A DNA stretch of 64,000 nucleotides from assembly GCA_964035775.1 (NCBI GenBank), contig OZ038312.1:39063536-39127535 (forward strand). Reading direction: 5' to 3'. This document shows, one piece after another, positions 13,216 through 24,440 of this stretch (positions are counted from its first letter, which is position 1; every line of letters begins with the position of its first letter). The notes under the pieces are model-generated. The model had not been told where the DNA came from. It searched no databases and saw only the letters and a list, made by a program, of their open reading frames with translations. The translations under genes were made by a program, and so were the position numbers. This DNA comes from Osedax frankpressi (lineage: Eukaryota; Annelida; Polychaeta; Sabellida; Siboglinidae).

Positions 13216-13805
13216 AGGGTGTTCTCGGTATATTATACAGTGTACATTGTACAATATACAGTGTACAATATACACTGTATACACTATACACTGTACAATA
13301 TACAGTGTACATTGTACAATATACAGTGTATAGTGTATATATACAGTGTACATTGTACAATATACAGTGTACCGTATACTGTGTACAGTGTACAGTATAC
13401 ACTGTATACACTATACACTGTACAGTGTATAGTGTACAATATACAGTGTACAGTATACACTGCATACACTATACACTGTACAATATACAGTGTATAGTGT
13501 ACATTGTACAGTGTACATTGTACAGTGTACATTGTACAGTGTACATTATATAATATACAGTGTATGCAGTGTATATATACGGCGTACAGTGTATATTATA
13601 CAATATACAGTATACAGTGTACAGTGTATACAGTGTACAGTGTATAGTGTATATATATGGTGTACAGTGTACTCTCTACAGTGTACTCTGTACACTGTAC
13701 AGTGTACAGTGTACAATGTATAGTGTATACAGTGTATATTGTACAGTATACAGTGTACAGTATATAGTGTATAGTGTACAGTGTACAGTGTACGCAATGT
13801 ATATA
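13216..13805. repeat. self-complementary TACAGTGTA minisatellite
   Basis: About 590 bp of irregular copies of TATACAGTGTACAATA-like units. The core GTACAGTGTAC / GTACAATGTAC is nearly its own reverse complement, so open frames appear on both strands. It is likely to form hairpins as single strand. Confidence 0.95.
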
Positions 13806-14335
13806 GAATAATAATAGTTAAGTAAATTAGACTATTTTTTAACACAATATATAGTTTAGTTTTACAATATAGTGTAAATAAATCTATAGATAATATATAG
13901 GAAGTTTACATCAAAGGGAATTAATAGATCACGTTTTTTTAAATATGATTTCTATCATATCAGATAATAAGTTATAATTCAGTTGCTTGTAATATATATA
14001 TATATATATTTATATATAATATATATATTTATATAAAGATAACTATAAATTTACTAGGTTTTATTTATATATGGCCTCTTATTCCCTTGATATATTATAT
14101 ACTACCTAGTAGTATCGAGTAGAATGGATTATATACAAATACATTTCAATATGACTTCCTCTACTATAGTATTTGATATAGGCTAGGCATATTTATCGAG
14201 ATTAGTCATGATGAGTCATGAGACTTACCATAGATAACAGGGAATTGGTAGGGAAGCCTACCAATGTAATTATTATAATTAGAAATATTGCCAATATTGT
14301 ATATCCACGTGAGAAATGTATTAATATGTAATCAA
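13806..14335. other. AT-rich unique sequence
   Basis: No gene, RNA or element recognised; short TA microsatellite near 13990-14030. Confidence 0.6.
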
Positions 14336-14770
14336 ATATGGAGTAGATATAAAGTAAATATAAACTAGACATAAAGTAGATCTAAAGTTGATCTAAAGTA
14401 GATCTAAAGTAGATATAAAGTAGATATACAGTAAATATAAAGTAAATATAAAGTAAATATAAAGTAGATATAAAGTAAATATAAAGTAAATATAAAGTAA
14501 ATATAAAGTAAATATAAAGTAAATATAAAGTAGATATAAAGTTAATATAAAGTAAATATAAATTAAATATAAAGTAGATATAAAGTAAATATAAAGTAAA
14601 TATAAAGTAAATATAAAGTAAATATAAAGTAAATATAAAGTAAATATAAAGTAAATATAAAGTAAATATAAAGTAAATATAAAGTAAATATAAAGTAAAT
14701 ATAAAGTAAATATAAAGTAAATATAAAGTAAATATAAAGTAAATATAAAGTAAATATAAAGTAAATATAA
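14336..14770. repeat. 11-bp minisatellite (AAATATAAAGT)
   Basis: About 39 copies of AAATATAAAGT. The left third is more varied (GATC/GATATA variants); the right half, from about 14580, is uniform and so probably younger. A minus-strand open frame through it is pure repeat. Confidence 0.96.
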
Positions 14771-15278
14771 TACATGCATATATTTATAATTTTAAGTTTT
14801 TATGTTTTGCATATTGATTTGGATATATTTGGTGTATTCCATTGTTTATAAGCTCATAGATGACAATCAAACTAAATATAATTAACAATTAAATGCTACC
14901 CTTGTGTAATTATTTTAATGTATTTAATAATTTTTGTAATACCATATAAGGATTTTATAAAAGGATTATAATAATATAACTGCACATATATGTTTATCTA
15001 TATTAGTGTGTGTGTTTGCACGATTCGAATATAATTATTAAAGATAATCTGAGACACCAGATATGAAGATTTAGATCAGTAGATCACTGAACATTTAGAC
15101 ATGTATACACTGTTCATCCTCTCGACATTTGTAAGTGTCCATTATAGTCTGAAGTTCGTGTATCTATAGATTGAGATTGGAGTGTCTGTGTTTTTTTATA
15201 AAATATAACGTGAGATTAATTATATTACTGATTATTCATTTCTATTATTGCAGGTCTATAAAATTGGTTCTATTAGCA

Positions 15279-18200
15279 ATGGAAACTCCTAATAACAAAG
15301 GTTCAAATTTAAAAAATATCTATGCTTATATATCTATAGCATAATATAATAAGTGATCATTAATATTAACTAATATTTTACAATTGCCTATGATTTCATA
15401 ACCCATTCAACGCTTTGTAACTAAATAATACACGTGACCTTCACCAACTTATGTTTTCCGTAATATCTTTGTACTTTGAATTTACAATAAAAGTGATTGC
15501 AAAAAGTAAATTAATGTTGCGATGTTGCTTTAACATTTTTAAACTTTACTAATTCTTAGAATTTCTGAATATTCTTTACGATGATCCGTCAGATTGTATT
15601 TACTTGGATTCGAATGCAACGACTGAAATTGATCCAATCGTTATTGCTGAAATTATTTCTTCTTTGAAAGTAAATTGGGCAAATCCTAGCAGTTCTTATG
15701 CAAGAGGTTATTAATATGCCGTTATGAATTTATTGCAATTGATTGTTATCTAATATTTATGATAGGTCATTTAGGATATTTAGAATTTCTAGGTTTGACT
15801 CGATACAATTAATATGATATTTATGAAGGATGGCAGTATTATTGTAAGAATGCGGGGAATGGAGTGGTCTGGGGTTAGGGAAGGTAATGTCTGAAGGAAG
15901 AATGTATTGCGAGGGAGGGCGTTGTGTGTAGGAGGAGTATAATGTGAGGGAAGGTGTTATGTGGAATGAGGGAGGGTGATGTGTGAGAGAAACAGGAGTA
16001 TGAGGTATAAGAGAGGGTGTGGGAAGGTGTTAGGGAGGAGTGTGAGGTTTAGGGGAGTGTGGGAAGGTGTGAGGTAGGAGTGTGAGGTTTAGGAGGTGTG
16101 GGAAGGTGTGAGGTAGGTTGTGGTATGAAGGAGGACTCTCAGGGGGAGTGTTAGGGATGAGTGTGAGAGAGAAGTATATTTGTATTACGAGGGAGGATTT
16201 TAGATGTGTATTGTAGAAGTATGTTATGGGTATAGGTGTGGTGTGGGGAGTGGTGTGGGGGTGGTGTGGGGGGTGGTGTGAGAGTAGTTTGTTGAAGTAT
16301 GAATATGTGATTATTATTAGAAACTATTTTACTCTAAAGGCATTCAATGCAAAGAAGTTATTCAACTTTCTAGAAGGAGGGTAGCTTCAATGATTTCCGC
16401 TAATGAATCAGGTTTTTATTAAAGAATAAAATTATGATTTTAATTTTTATTTAAAAGTAAGCATTACGATTCTATTGTAGTTATGACTATTATATAATTG
16501 TATATAGAATTTTATTTTTGAATATTTATTATGTTTATAACTCATTTTCTAAGTTCATTTATAAATAACGAATTGATTCATTTGAAATTCTTTAATTATT
16601 TTTCAGAATATTTCTATATAAATTCAACTCTAATAGTACAAGATATCCTAATCATGAATATTATTGAAAATTCTATTAAGTCATATATTGTCTATTTTCA
16701 CTTGCATCCTAAATAAATTTCATTTTAATTTAGTAAACTATCTATTCTCTCCGAACATATACACTTAAAAATACGCTTGTACAACTTGTGCACTTGTATA
16801 CAGGTACCTTCTTAAGCGCTAGCAATGCAACTTTACTGAATTACAGATGCAATGTAATTTCGCTATCGATTTCCAGAGATCAAATTCACCTCCTGCGGCA
16901 CGGAGAGCAACAACATCATTCTGGAGTCCGTTTTGCTGCGGGGTAAAAAGGTGCACATCATTTCAACCGATATCGAACACCCGTCGATCGTGAACTACCT
17001 GCTTATGTTGCAGGACACCAACCAAGCAGGTTGGTGGCCTCGTTACCGCCCTCTCCGAGCGTACGCGTTACATCGAGGTACCTTCGCCGCGCAGAGGTCA
17101 CTTTCATCAACGTCGCGAGAAAGGAAGGCCGCCATTTCGTCGAAGCGTTTGTGAATAACTTGCGCTACAATACGGTGCTGGTTATCGCGATGCTCGCCAA
17201 CAATGAAACGGGCATAATTCACGTTGGTCGCGAACATAAATAGCTACTACAATAGCAGTCGATTCTCAGTGCCTTCTAATTTAATGCTGCGATATTTGTC
17301 TAATTTTTGAATTACTATTCAATGTTTTAAGAATTCCTAAACTCCATTCCTAAATGAATCATTATTAGTACTTATAATGTGAAATAATTATTCAAACAAC
17401 ACTAATAATGCAGTGTGTGTTCATATTTGTTGATATAGACTGAATATTGTCAAAGTCCCTGTATTCTCAAGTTATAGGTTCCTTGAATATATACTTTAAC
17501 GTTGATATTGATTTTCCATAAAAGATATGCAAATACGTTATATCCATTTAAAATTCATTGTTCATTTTATAACGAATACTTAAATATTATCTTAAAAATA
17601 TCTTCCAGTATCTCTTTTTAATATTTTATTCATAATTGTGTATTTTTAGATATTCCATGACTTCATAGATCATACCACAACTTATACCCTCAAATTGCTT
17701 ATCTAACCCACTACGTTTACCCATTCCACCAATCATTACCATATACCCTCTATCGTTTAATCTACATCCAGCCCATTGAGGAATTGGGTCGTACATTACA
17801 CACCATGAAGGTCTTGGGAACTGTTAATGATTCGTTGAAATTTCACACGGACGCCTGCCAAGCAGTCGGCAAAATTGCAATCAATGTCAACGACCTTTGC
17901 TGCGACTACCTGAGTATGTCAGCTCATAAGGTCATCATGTCCTCAATCATGTCCTCAAGCATGTCCTCAATCATGTCCTCAAGCATGTCCTCAATCATGT
18001 CCTCAATCATGTCCTCAATCATGTCCTCTGAGAATATTTACTCAGTTATTTGCATATCTGTGTAATGTAGTCTTTAGACACTACATTTAAACTCTTTTTA
18101 CATTCTTTTTACACTCTCTTTACACTCTCTACACTCTTTTTACACTATGTTTACTCTATCTCTACAATATCCTTACAGTCTATTTACTCTCTTTTTGTAC

Positions 18201-21200
18201 TTTTTTATAATCTCTTTACACTCTCTATATGTTCTATTTACACTCTCTTTACTCTCTCTTTACACTCTATTTACACTCTCTTTACATTATCTTTACACTC
18301 TCTTTAGACTCTCTTTATACTCTACACTCTCTTTACACTCTATTTACATTATCTTTACACTCTTTTTAGACTCTCTTTAGACTCTTTTTACACTCTCTTT
18401 ACACTCTATTTACTCTTTGTTTACTTTCTTTAAACTTTATTTACACTATTTACATTCTCTTTAAACTGATTTTTCTATCTTTTACACTCTCTTTACACTC
18501 ACTTTTCCATCTTCTACTCTCTTTCTACACTCTCTTTATATTCTATTTAAACTCGCTTTACACTCCCTTTATGTTCTATTTACATACTTTTTATATTCTA
18601 TTTACGTATGTTACAGTACCTTCGATTAATGTTTACACTGTAAATAATTACTCAAAGAGATTGTGGTGAGATAACGTATTCATTATCGCCCTCTACATTA
18701 TCTCTATCCGTTAATGTGTGCACCGCAGTTTTTTATTCGGTATAGTGTTTTCACTGTACATTGTTCTAATGTACAGCATTTATTTTGCTCTGTATACCGT
18801 TGAATGAAAATCTAATCGTGTAAATTCCAATTTGTTTTCAAATAGTTTTCGATGATATGCGACGAGTAAACGACGATTTTATTTCAGTTTAATGGACCAA
18901 GGATCGGAGTTCTGTACGCGAAGAAAGATTGTGTGTTGAGACCCATAATGTTCGGCGGAGGTCAAGAAATGGGCATCAGACCGGGGTCAGTAGTAGCAAC
19001 AAAATAAGACTTGCATTGTAGGATAGATAGGACATCACTTCATTATAGGACATACCCGTCCTCCACTTCATTATTATCATACATGTCCTTCATTTCATTA
19101 TTATTATACATGTCCTTCACTTCATTATTAACATACATGTCCTTCACTTCATCATCAACATGTATGTCATTCACTTCATTATTAACATGTATGTCCTTCA
19201 CTTAATCATTAACATACATGTCCTTCACTTTATTATCAATATACATGTCCTTCACTTCATCATTAACATGTATGTCATTCACTTCATTATTAACATGTAT
19301 GTCCTTCACTTCATCATTAACATGTATGTCATTCACTTCATTATTAACATGTATGTCATTCACTTCATTATTAACATGTATGTCATTCACTTCATTATTA
19401 ACATGTATGTCCTTCACTTCATTATTAACATACATGTCCTTCACTTCATTACTAATAGGTATGTCCTTCACTTCATCATCAACATGCATGTCCTTCACTT
19501 CATTATTAATATACATGTCCTTCACTTCATTATTAATATACATGTCCTTCACTTCATTATTAATATACATGTCCTTCACTTCATTACTAATAGGTATGTC
19601 CTTCACTTCATCATCAACATGCATGTCCTTCACTTCATTATTAATATACATGTCCTTCACTTCATTATTAACATGCATGTCCTTCACTTCATTATTAATA
19701 TGCATGTCCTTTACTTCATCATTAACATACATGTCCTTCACTTCATTATTAACATGTATGTCCTTCACTTCATTATTAATATACATGTCCTTCACTTCAT
19801 CATCAACATGCATGTCCTTCACTTCATTATTAATATACATGTCCTTCACTTCATTATTAATATACATGTCCTTCACTTCATCATTAACATGTATGTCCTT
19901 CACTTCATTATTAATATACATGTCCTTCACTTCATCATCAACATGCATGTCCTTCACTTCATTATTAATATACATGTCCTTCACTTCATTATTAATATAC
20001 ATGTCCTTTACTTCATCATTAACATACATGTCCTTCACTTCATTATTAACATGCATGTCCTTCACTTCATTATTAATATATATGTCCTTTACTTCATCAT
20101 TAACATGTATGTCCTTCACTTCATTATTAACATGTATGTCCTTCACTTCATTATTAACATGCATGTCCTTAACTTCATTATTAACATGTATGTCCTTCAC
20201 TTCATTATTAACATACATATCTTTACTCACTCTATACCAGAATGATCCTTTCTTACATAACTAGACAAATATATCCTTACCTCTAGTGTCGTGCTTTAAT
20301 GAGATATTCAATTATTTATTATATCAACATTTCATTATTAAATATAATATTTCAGGACCGAAAATACTCCAATGATTGCTGGACTCGGAAAGGTTTTTTT
20401 TCCATCCAATCCATTAGTTTCATGAAATATTTACAAAAAGACATTTATTAGTTAAATTTATGATCATTTCATTATAATTAACCCTAATTATGTTAAATTA
20501 ATCTCTAGGCTTGTGAACTAGTAACTGAAAATCTGTCTTTATATAGAGAAAATATGAAGAGATGTTGTGATATATTTATCACAGAACTTCGAGTTGGTTA
20601 TTTATTTAATCGTTTCTAAAAAAATAAGTTGTTTATCAGAATATGTAGTTTTTCCTCTATATATGTAGTTTGTGAATATTTAATTCGTTCTATTACATCC
20701 CAGAATGAATTTAAGGAAAGATTTGTTATCAACAACAATGGATTAATTACTCTGCCGAACACGTGTAACTTTTCCATTTTAAATTCACCTCTAAGTGGTT
20801 AGTAAAACAAATTTTGTCAAATCTGTTTTATTTTTCACTGTAATATTGTGTTCTATTTTTAGAAATAATTCACATTTCCGATACTGCTTATGTAATCAAT
20901 AAACAACGTTATCCTAATATTAAACTCTCTATTGTAATAATTATAAGTATATCAATGTTAAATACAAATAATATTACAATAGTAAATATTAAATTAATAA
21001 ACTATATATAATTCCACACCTAAACCTCTTATACCTATGTTACCGGCATTACTGATTGATTGCCTCAATTATATGAATTCATTGATTTGCGGTTATACCT
21101 AGGACGTGAACTCCTGAACCTATGTCCTTTACTGAATGCTAGCGTAGGAGCGGCATGCCACACATATCAGAAGTTCGTAGCGTATTAATATTCGAGTATT

Positions 21201-21883
21201 TACACACTTCGGTACAATTGTTCGACAACTTGTTTGGGTGTGTTCTAGAATTCGATGCCGGTTATTATAATAATATAACAATGGGTAAAGGTCGAATTTT
21301 GACCAATCTGCGATTACTACATTCTACGGTTCCAATCGCGCGTAATTAACATAACGTTATATTCGAATCGCGAAATTTGAGAAGCAAACTTGCACTTTCT
21401 TCGATTTTCGTCGCTACCCTACGTCGCTACCCTACCTCGCTACCCTAACGTCGCTACCCTACGTCGCTACCCTACCTCGCTACCCTAACGTCGCTACCCT
21501 ACGTCGCTACCCTACCTCGCTACCCTAACGTCGCTACCCTAACGTCGCTACCCTACGTCGCTACCTTAATGTCGCTACCTTAATGTCGCTACCCTAACGT
21601 CGCTACCCTACGTCGCTACCCTACCTCGCTACCTTAATGTCGCTACCCTAACGTCGCTACCCTACCTCGCTACCCTAACGTCGCTACCCTAACGTCCTAC
21701 GCCTAACCTCCGGCCGCCACGCACCCCAGAAGCCTGTCGAAGGTGCTCCTTGCCTCAGGAGTCGGAGAAGACCTCGCTTACTCGGCCGTCAGGATGAGCA
21801 CCAGTCGTTTCTCCACCGAAGTCGAAATGCATTCCGCCGCCCGCATGATCGTCGACGCGGTCAACTCGCGCGAGAACGTCTAG
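15279..21883 (+). CDS. Scly: selenocysteine lyase, 12 coding exons, complete
   Basis: A PLP enzyme that takes selenium from L-selenocysteine, leaving alanine and selenide for reuse. Exons: 15279-15300, 15560-15706, 16340-16411, 16877-17029, 17095-17222, 17772-17930, 18888-18985, 20356-20392, 20509-20592, 20704-20797, 21103-21172, 21730-21883. Phases agree throughout, giving 405 codons (human SCLY is about 445). Seen in order: YLDSNATTEIDP with NPSSSYARG (N-terminal cofactor region), CGTESNN, HPSIV, MLANNETGI, HTDACQAVGK, SAHK with the Schiff-base lysine at the end of exon 6, FNGPRIG, FGGGQE...RPGTENTPMIAGLGK, LPNTCNFS, and NASVGAACH holding the catalytic cysteine in exon 11; the C-terminus RMSTSRFSTEVE also fits. 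Intron 4 is only 65 bp. All introns follow GT-AG; the intron 6 donor GTCATC is weak. Introns 2, 6, 7 and 11 hold minisatellites. An acceptor-like TTGCAG 25 bases before the ATG suggests a spliced 5' leader. Exons 4-7 and 12 are GC-richer than exons 2, 3 and 8-10. NFS1 is excluded by the SVGAACH and CNFS signatures. Confidence 0.94.
15840..16290. repeat. G/T-rich degenerate minisatellite in Scly intron 2
   Basis: Degenerate copies of GTGTGAGGTTTAGG / GTGGGAAGGTGTGAGG. Near 16245-16275 there are three closely spaced runs of four to six G, so this strand could form a G-quadruplex in DNA or pre-mRNA. Unlike the other arrays of this gene it is purine-rich on the sense strand. Confidence 0.8.
17931..18028. 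repeat. 12-bp minisatellite starting at the Scly intron 6 donor
   Basis: Eight copies of CATGTCCTCAAT / CATGTCCTCAAG. The first copy starts within four bases of the exon 6 boundary, so the donor GTCATC is part of the repeat edge. Exon 6 reads on through it in frame as (MSSI/MSSS)n until a stop at 18063, so intron retention would give a truncated enzyme with a Ser/Met tail. Confidence 0.92.
18085..18600. repeat. 11-bp pyrimidine-rich repeat in Scly intron 6
   Basis: Irregular copies of TTTACACTCTC with TATTTACACTC variants. Pyrimidine-rich on the sense strand. Copies decay toward the right, after about 18480. Confidence 0.88.
19020..20222. repeat. 27-bp minisatellite in Scly intron 7
   Basis: About 44 copies of a 27-bp unit built from CATGTCCTTCACTTC and ATTATTAATATA, starting some 35 bases after exon 7. 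Main variants are AACATGTATG, AATATACATG and AATAGGTATG, the last with CATCATCAACATG in a short higher-order block seen twice (about 19450-19620). Because 27 is a multiple of three and the unit lacks stops, frames of about 340-360 codons run on both strands; none is a gene. Confidence 0.96.
21409..21695. repeat. 13/14-bp minisatellite in Scly intron 11
   Basis: Copies of CGTCGCTACCCTA(A) with CCTCGCTACCCTA variants, arranged as a loose three-copy higher-order unit. It ends about 35 bases before the acceptor of the last exon. Pyrimidine-rich on the sense strand, with frequent CpG. Confidence 0.94.
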
Positions 21884-22215
21884 CCACTCCGGCCGACCAC
21901 TCCGGCCTAGCCACTCCGGCCTAGCCACTCCGGCCTAGCCACTCCGGCCGACCACTCCGGCCTAGCCACTCCGGCCGACCACTCCGGCCGACCACTCCGG
22001 CCTAGCCACTCCGGCCTAGCCACTCCGGCTGACCACTCCGGCCGACCACTCCGGCCTAGCCACTCCGGCCTAGCCACTCCGGCCGACCACTCCGGCCTAG
22101 CCACTCCGGCCGACCACTCCGGCCGACCACTCCGGCCTAGCCACTCCGGCCGACCACTCCGGCCGACCACTCCGGCCGACCACTCCGGCATAGCCACTCC
22201 GCCCGACCACTCCAC
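21882..22215. repeat. 13/14-bp GC-rich minisatellite in the Scly 3' UTR
   Basis: Units CCACTCCGGCCTAG (14 bp) and CCACTCCGGCCGA (13 bp) alternate irregularly. The first unit overlaps the Scly stop codon: the TAG of the stop is the same TAG that ends the 14-bp unit. About 24 copies, dense in CpG and CCGG, in otherwise AT-rich DNA. Confidence 0.95.
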
Positions 22216-22270
22216 TCCGTCTATCGCACTAGTTATCGAGTTGTGCTAATCGCACTGCTCATAAACATTC

Positions 22271-22276
22271 AATAAA
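22271..22276 (+). terminator. polyadenylation signal for Scly
   Basis: AATAAA 388 bases after the Scly stop codon, just past the 3' UTR minisatellite. It is the first canonical hexamer downstream of the stop. Confidence 0.6.
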
Positions 22277-24440
22277 GTATACGCAATGCTGACTCAATGG
22301 TTATTGCGTTCGCTTCGTTGAGTTGGTAGACTTCATCCGTCGCAGTTCGCTGTTCAAAGTATTCTGGACTCTATGAGCATGCTACAGCCTGAACATTGCT
22401 GTCCGTTATTTATGTACGCATTATTTTCTAATTTATGTATATATATACTTAAATAGATATCCATCAAATGTATATATAGTAGAAGGTCGAAAGTAAGTAT
22501 AAGTATTATCGTACATATAAATATTATAAAAATCTATAATGGCTATAATATATACATATATATAAGATGTAATAATATTAGAATACAACTAGTATCTTAC
22601 CTTTTACAAATATATATTTATATTAATTTATTAAAAACAAGATTCTACTTACTATTGCAAAAAGGAGGTTTATAATAATCTATTTGACCCTATCAATAAT
22701 ATAGAGTTTAGGTATATACTATACAGTAAATATATAGGCATAGTGAGTATATTATATATAGATTTGGCGCAATGAAATTATACGTTGTTATATACATATT
22801 GAGAAATTAACATTAGGATTGTAAAATAATTTAGTTTGTACCAAAACTCACATTTTGTAATACTTCACGAACCCTGCATGGTTCATTCAATAGCTACTAA
22901 ACATAATAGATAGTACAAATAATACATAGTGGGTGTACACACTCTTGTATAACTTGACCCAGATTTAAATTACTCCCGAAAAAATAACAGGTGGAATAGA
23001 TTTATCGCTATAGATTAACTTGTGAATTTATACCCTCTCTAAATATACTAAAAAAGCGTTTACGTGTTCATATTATATGTAGAAATAATTACATTTTTTT
23101 ACAATAATCAGTAATAATATGTTGTCGGACATATAGTTACATTTTTCATAGTTTCTGGTTTGAACTATTTATATATTTTTATATATTACATTATATGTTA
23201 ACAACGGTAATCACTTTTGAGTAATGGACACCATATTGAATATATATAATGTATAATATCTGAATTGACACATATAATTGTAATGGCTAACAGGTGTTCT
23301 TGCATCAGCTATGATTATTTAATATTTTACTGTTGCCGAATTGTGAATACACTTAAATGTAATCGAATTATAGAAATTTAATAAATATGTATTTGAATAT
23401 GTACAGATTTCATTCATTACTCCATTTGTAATATAGTTTAATTATAAAGATCACCTAAAAGCTATTCAGGATATATGTTTGCATCTAAGTATTTTAGGAT
23501 TAGTACAATTAACATTTGCATAGGTAATAAGATTTTTTAAGTTATGAATTATATCTCTGTATGGTGTATATGACATATGTATATATAGATCTTATAATGT
23601 ATTTCACTTTTACGTGCTTGCACTAAATCTAATACATGTTATTTAATTAATAGTATGACATTTATTTCCTTATTAATATCAATTTCAAAGAAATCTTCCC
23701 AATTTCGTATATATCAAGTTCAATACAATTACATCTACAAGAAGTCAGAATTTAAATAGTGTCACCTAATGATTCGACTTTACAATATTTATCAACTAAG
23801 GACATCTTGATTATGAATAAATATAAGTTACAACATATAAAGTGACTATCTTTTGATGAACTCGCTACCTATATAATTAAATAATAAAATAACTATTGAT
23901 GTACTTGATTATTGAGGTACTTGACATTTACGTTACTCGCGTTCTTCAAATATTCGTTGTAGTCTGCTTATACCAGAAATAACTTTATTGGTATCTACCG
24001 TACGCTGTATACACTCTAGAATTGAATCTTGAATTCAATGTTGGCATTATCAGTTTTCTGAGAATATATATTATATATATTAATATAAATTATATATATT
24101 ATATATATTAATATAATTGTATTATTAAAATAATAATTTGTAATACGTTTACATCTATTTGTGTTGAATATTTAAACGAAATCGAGAAGTATGGAATACT
24201 GTATGAATTGCGAATGTGAGATTATTCGCACTTTTTTAAATACAAAATTGACTACTTTTTATTTATCAACAACATTACGAATATGGTTTGTAAATAAATA
24301 AATAGATAATAAAATAATTAGAAAAATTATTTATTTTAAAAAAGTTGTAGGATTTATAAAGATCACAATAATAGTGAAATAAAGTCATCGGCGAACTTAT
24401 CGCGATTATATAACTTATAGTTTATAAAACATTTTTTAAA
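22277..24440. other. AT-rich intergenic DNA between convergent Scly and Dnmt3
   Basis: No coding or RNA gene recognised. The two flanking genes point toward each other. Short TA repeats lie near 24065-24115. The Dnmt3 3' UTR must lie at the right end; TTTATT on the plus strand near 24329 would be a minus-strand AATAAA. Confidence 0.6.

Noticed and set aside
14393-14779. Hydrophobic LYLLYIYF frame resembling membrane segments
   Set aside because: Pure 11-bp repeat, read on the minus strand.
19160-20264. Frames of 340-360 codons on both strands
   Set aside because: Pure 27-bp repeat inside Scly intron 7, between exons that join in phase across it.
20863-20910. Segment EIIHISDTAY as a Scly exon
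   Set aside because: The phase fits, but the segment at 21103 (GRELLNLCPLLNASVGAACH) aligns residue for residue with the family and joins the exon at 20797 correctly.
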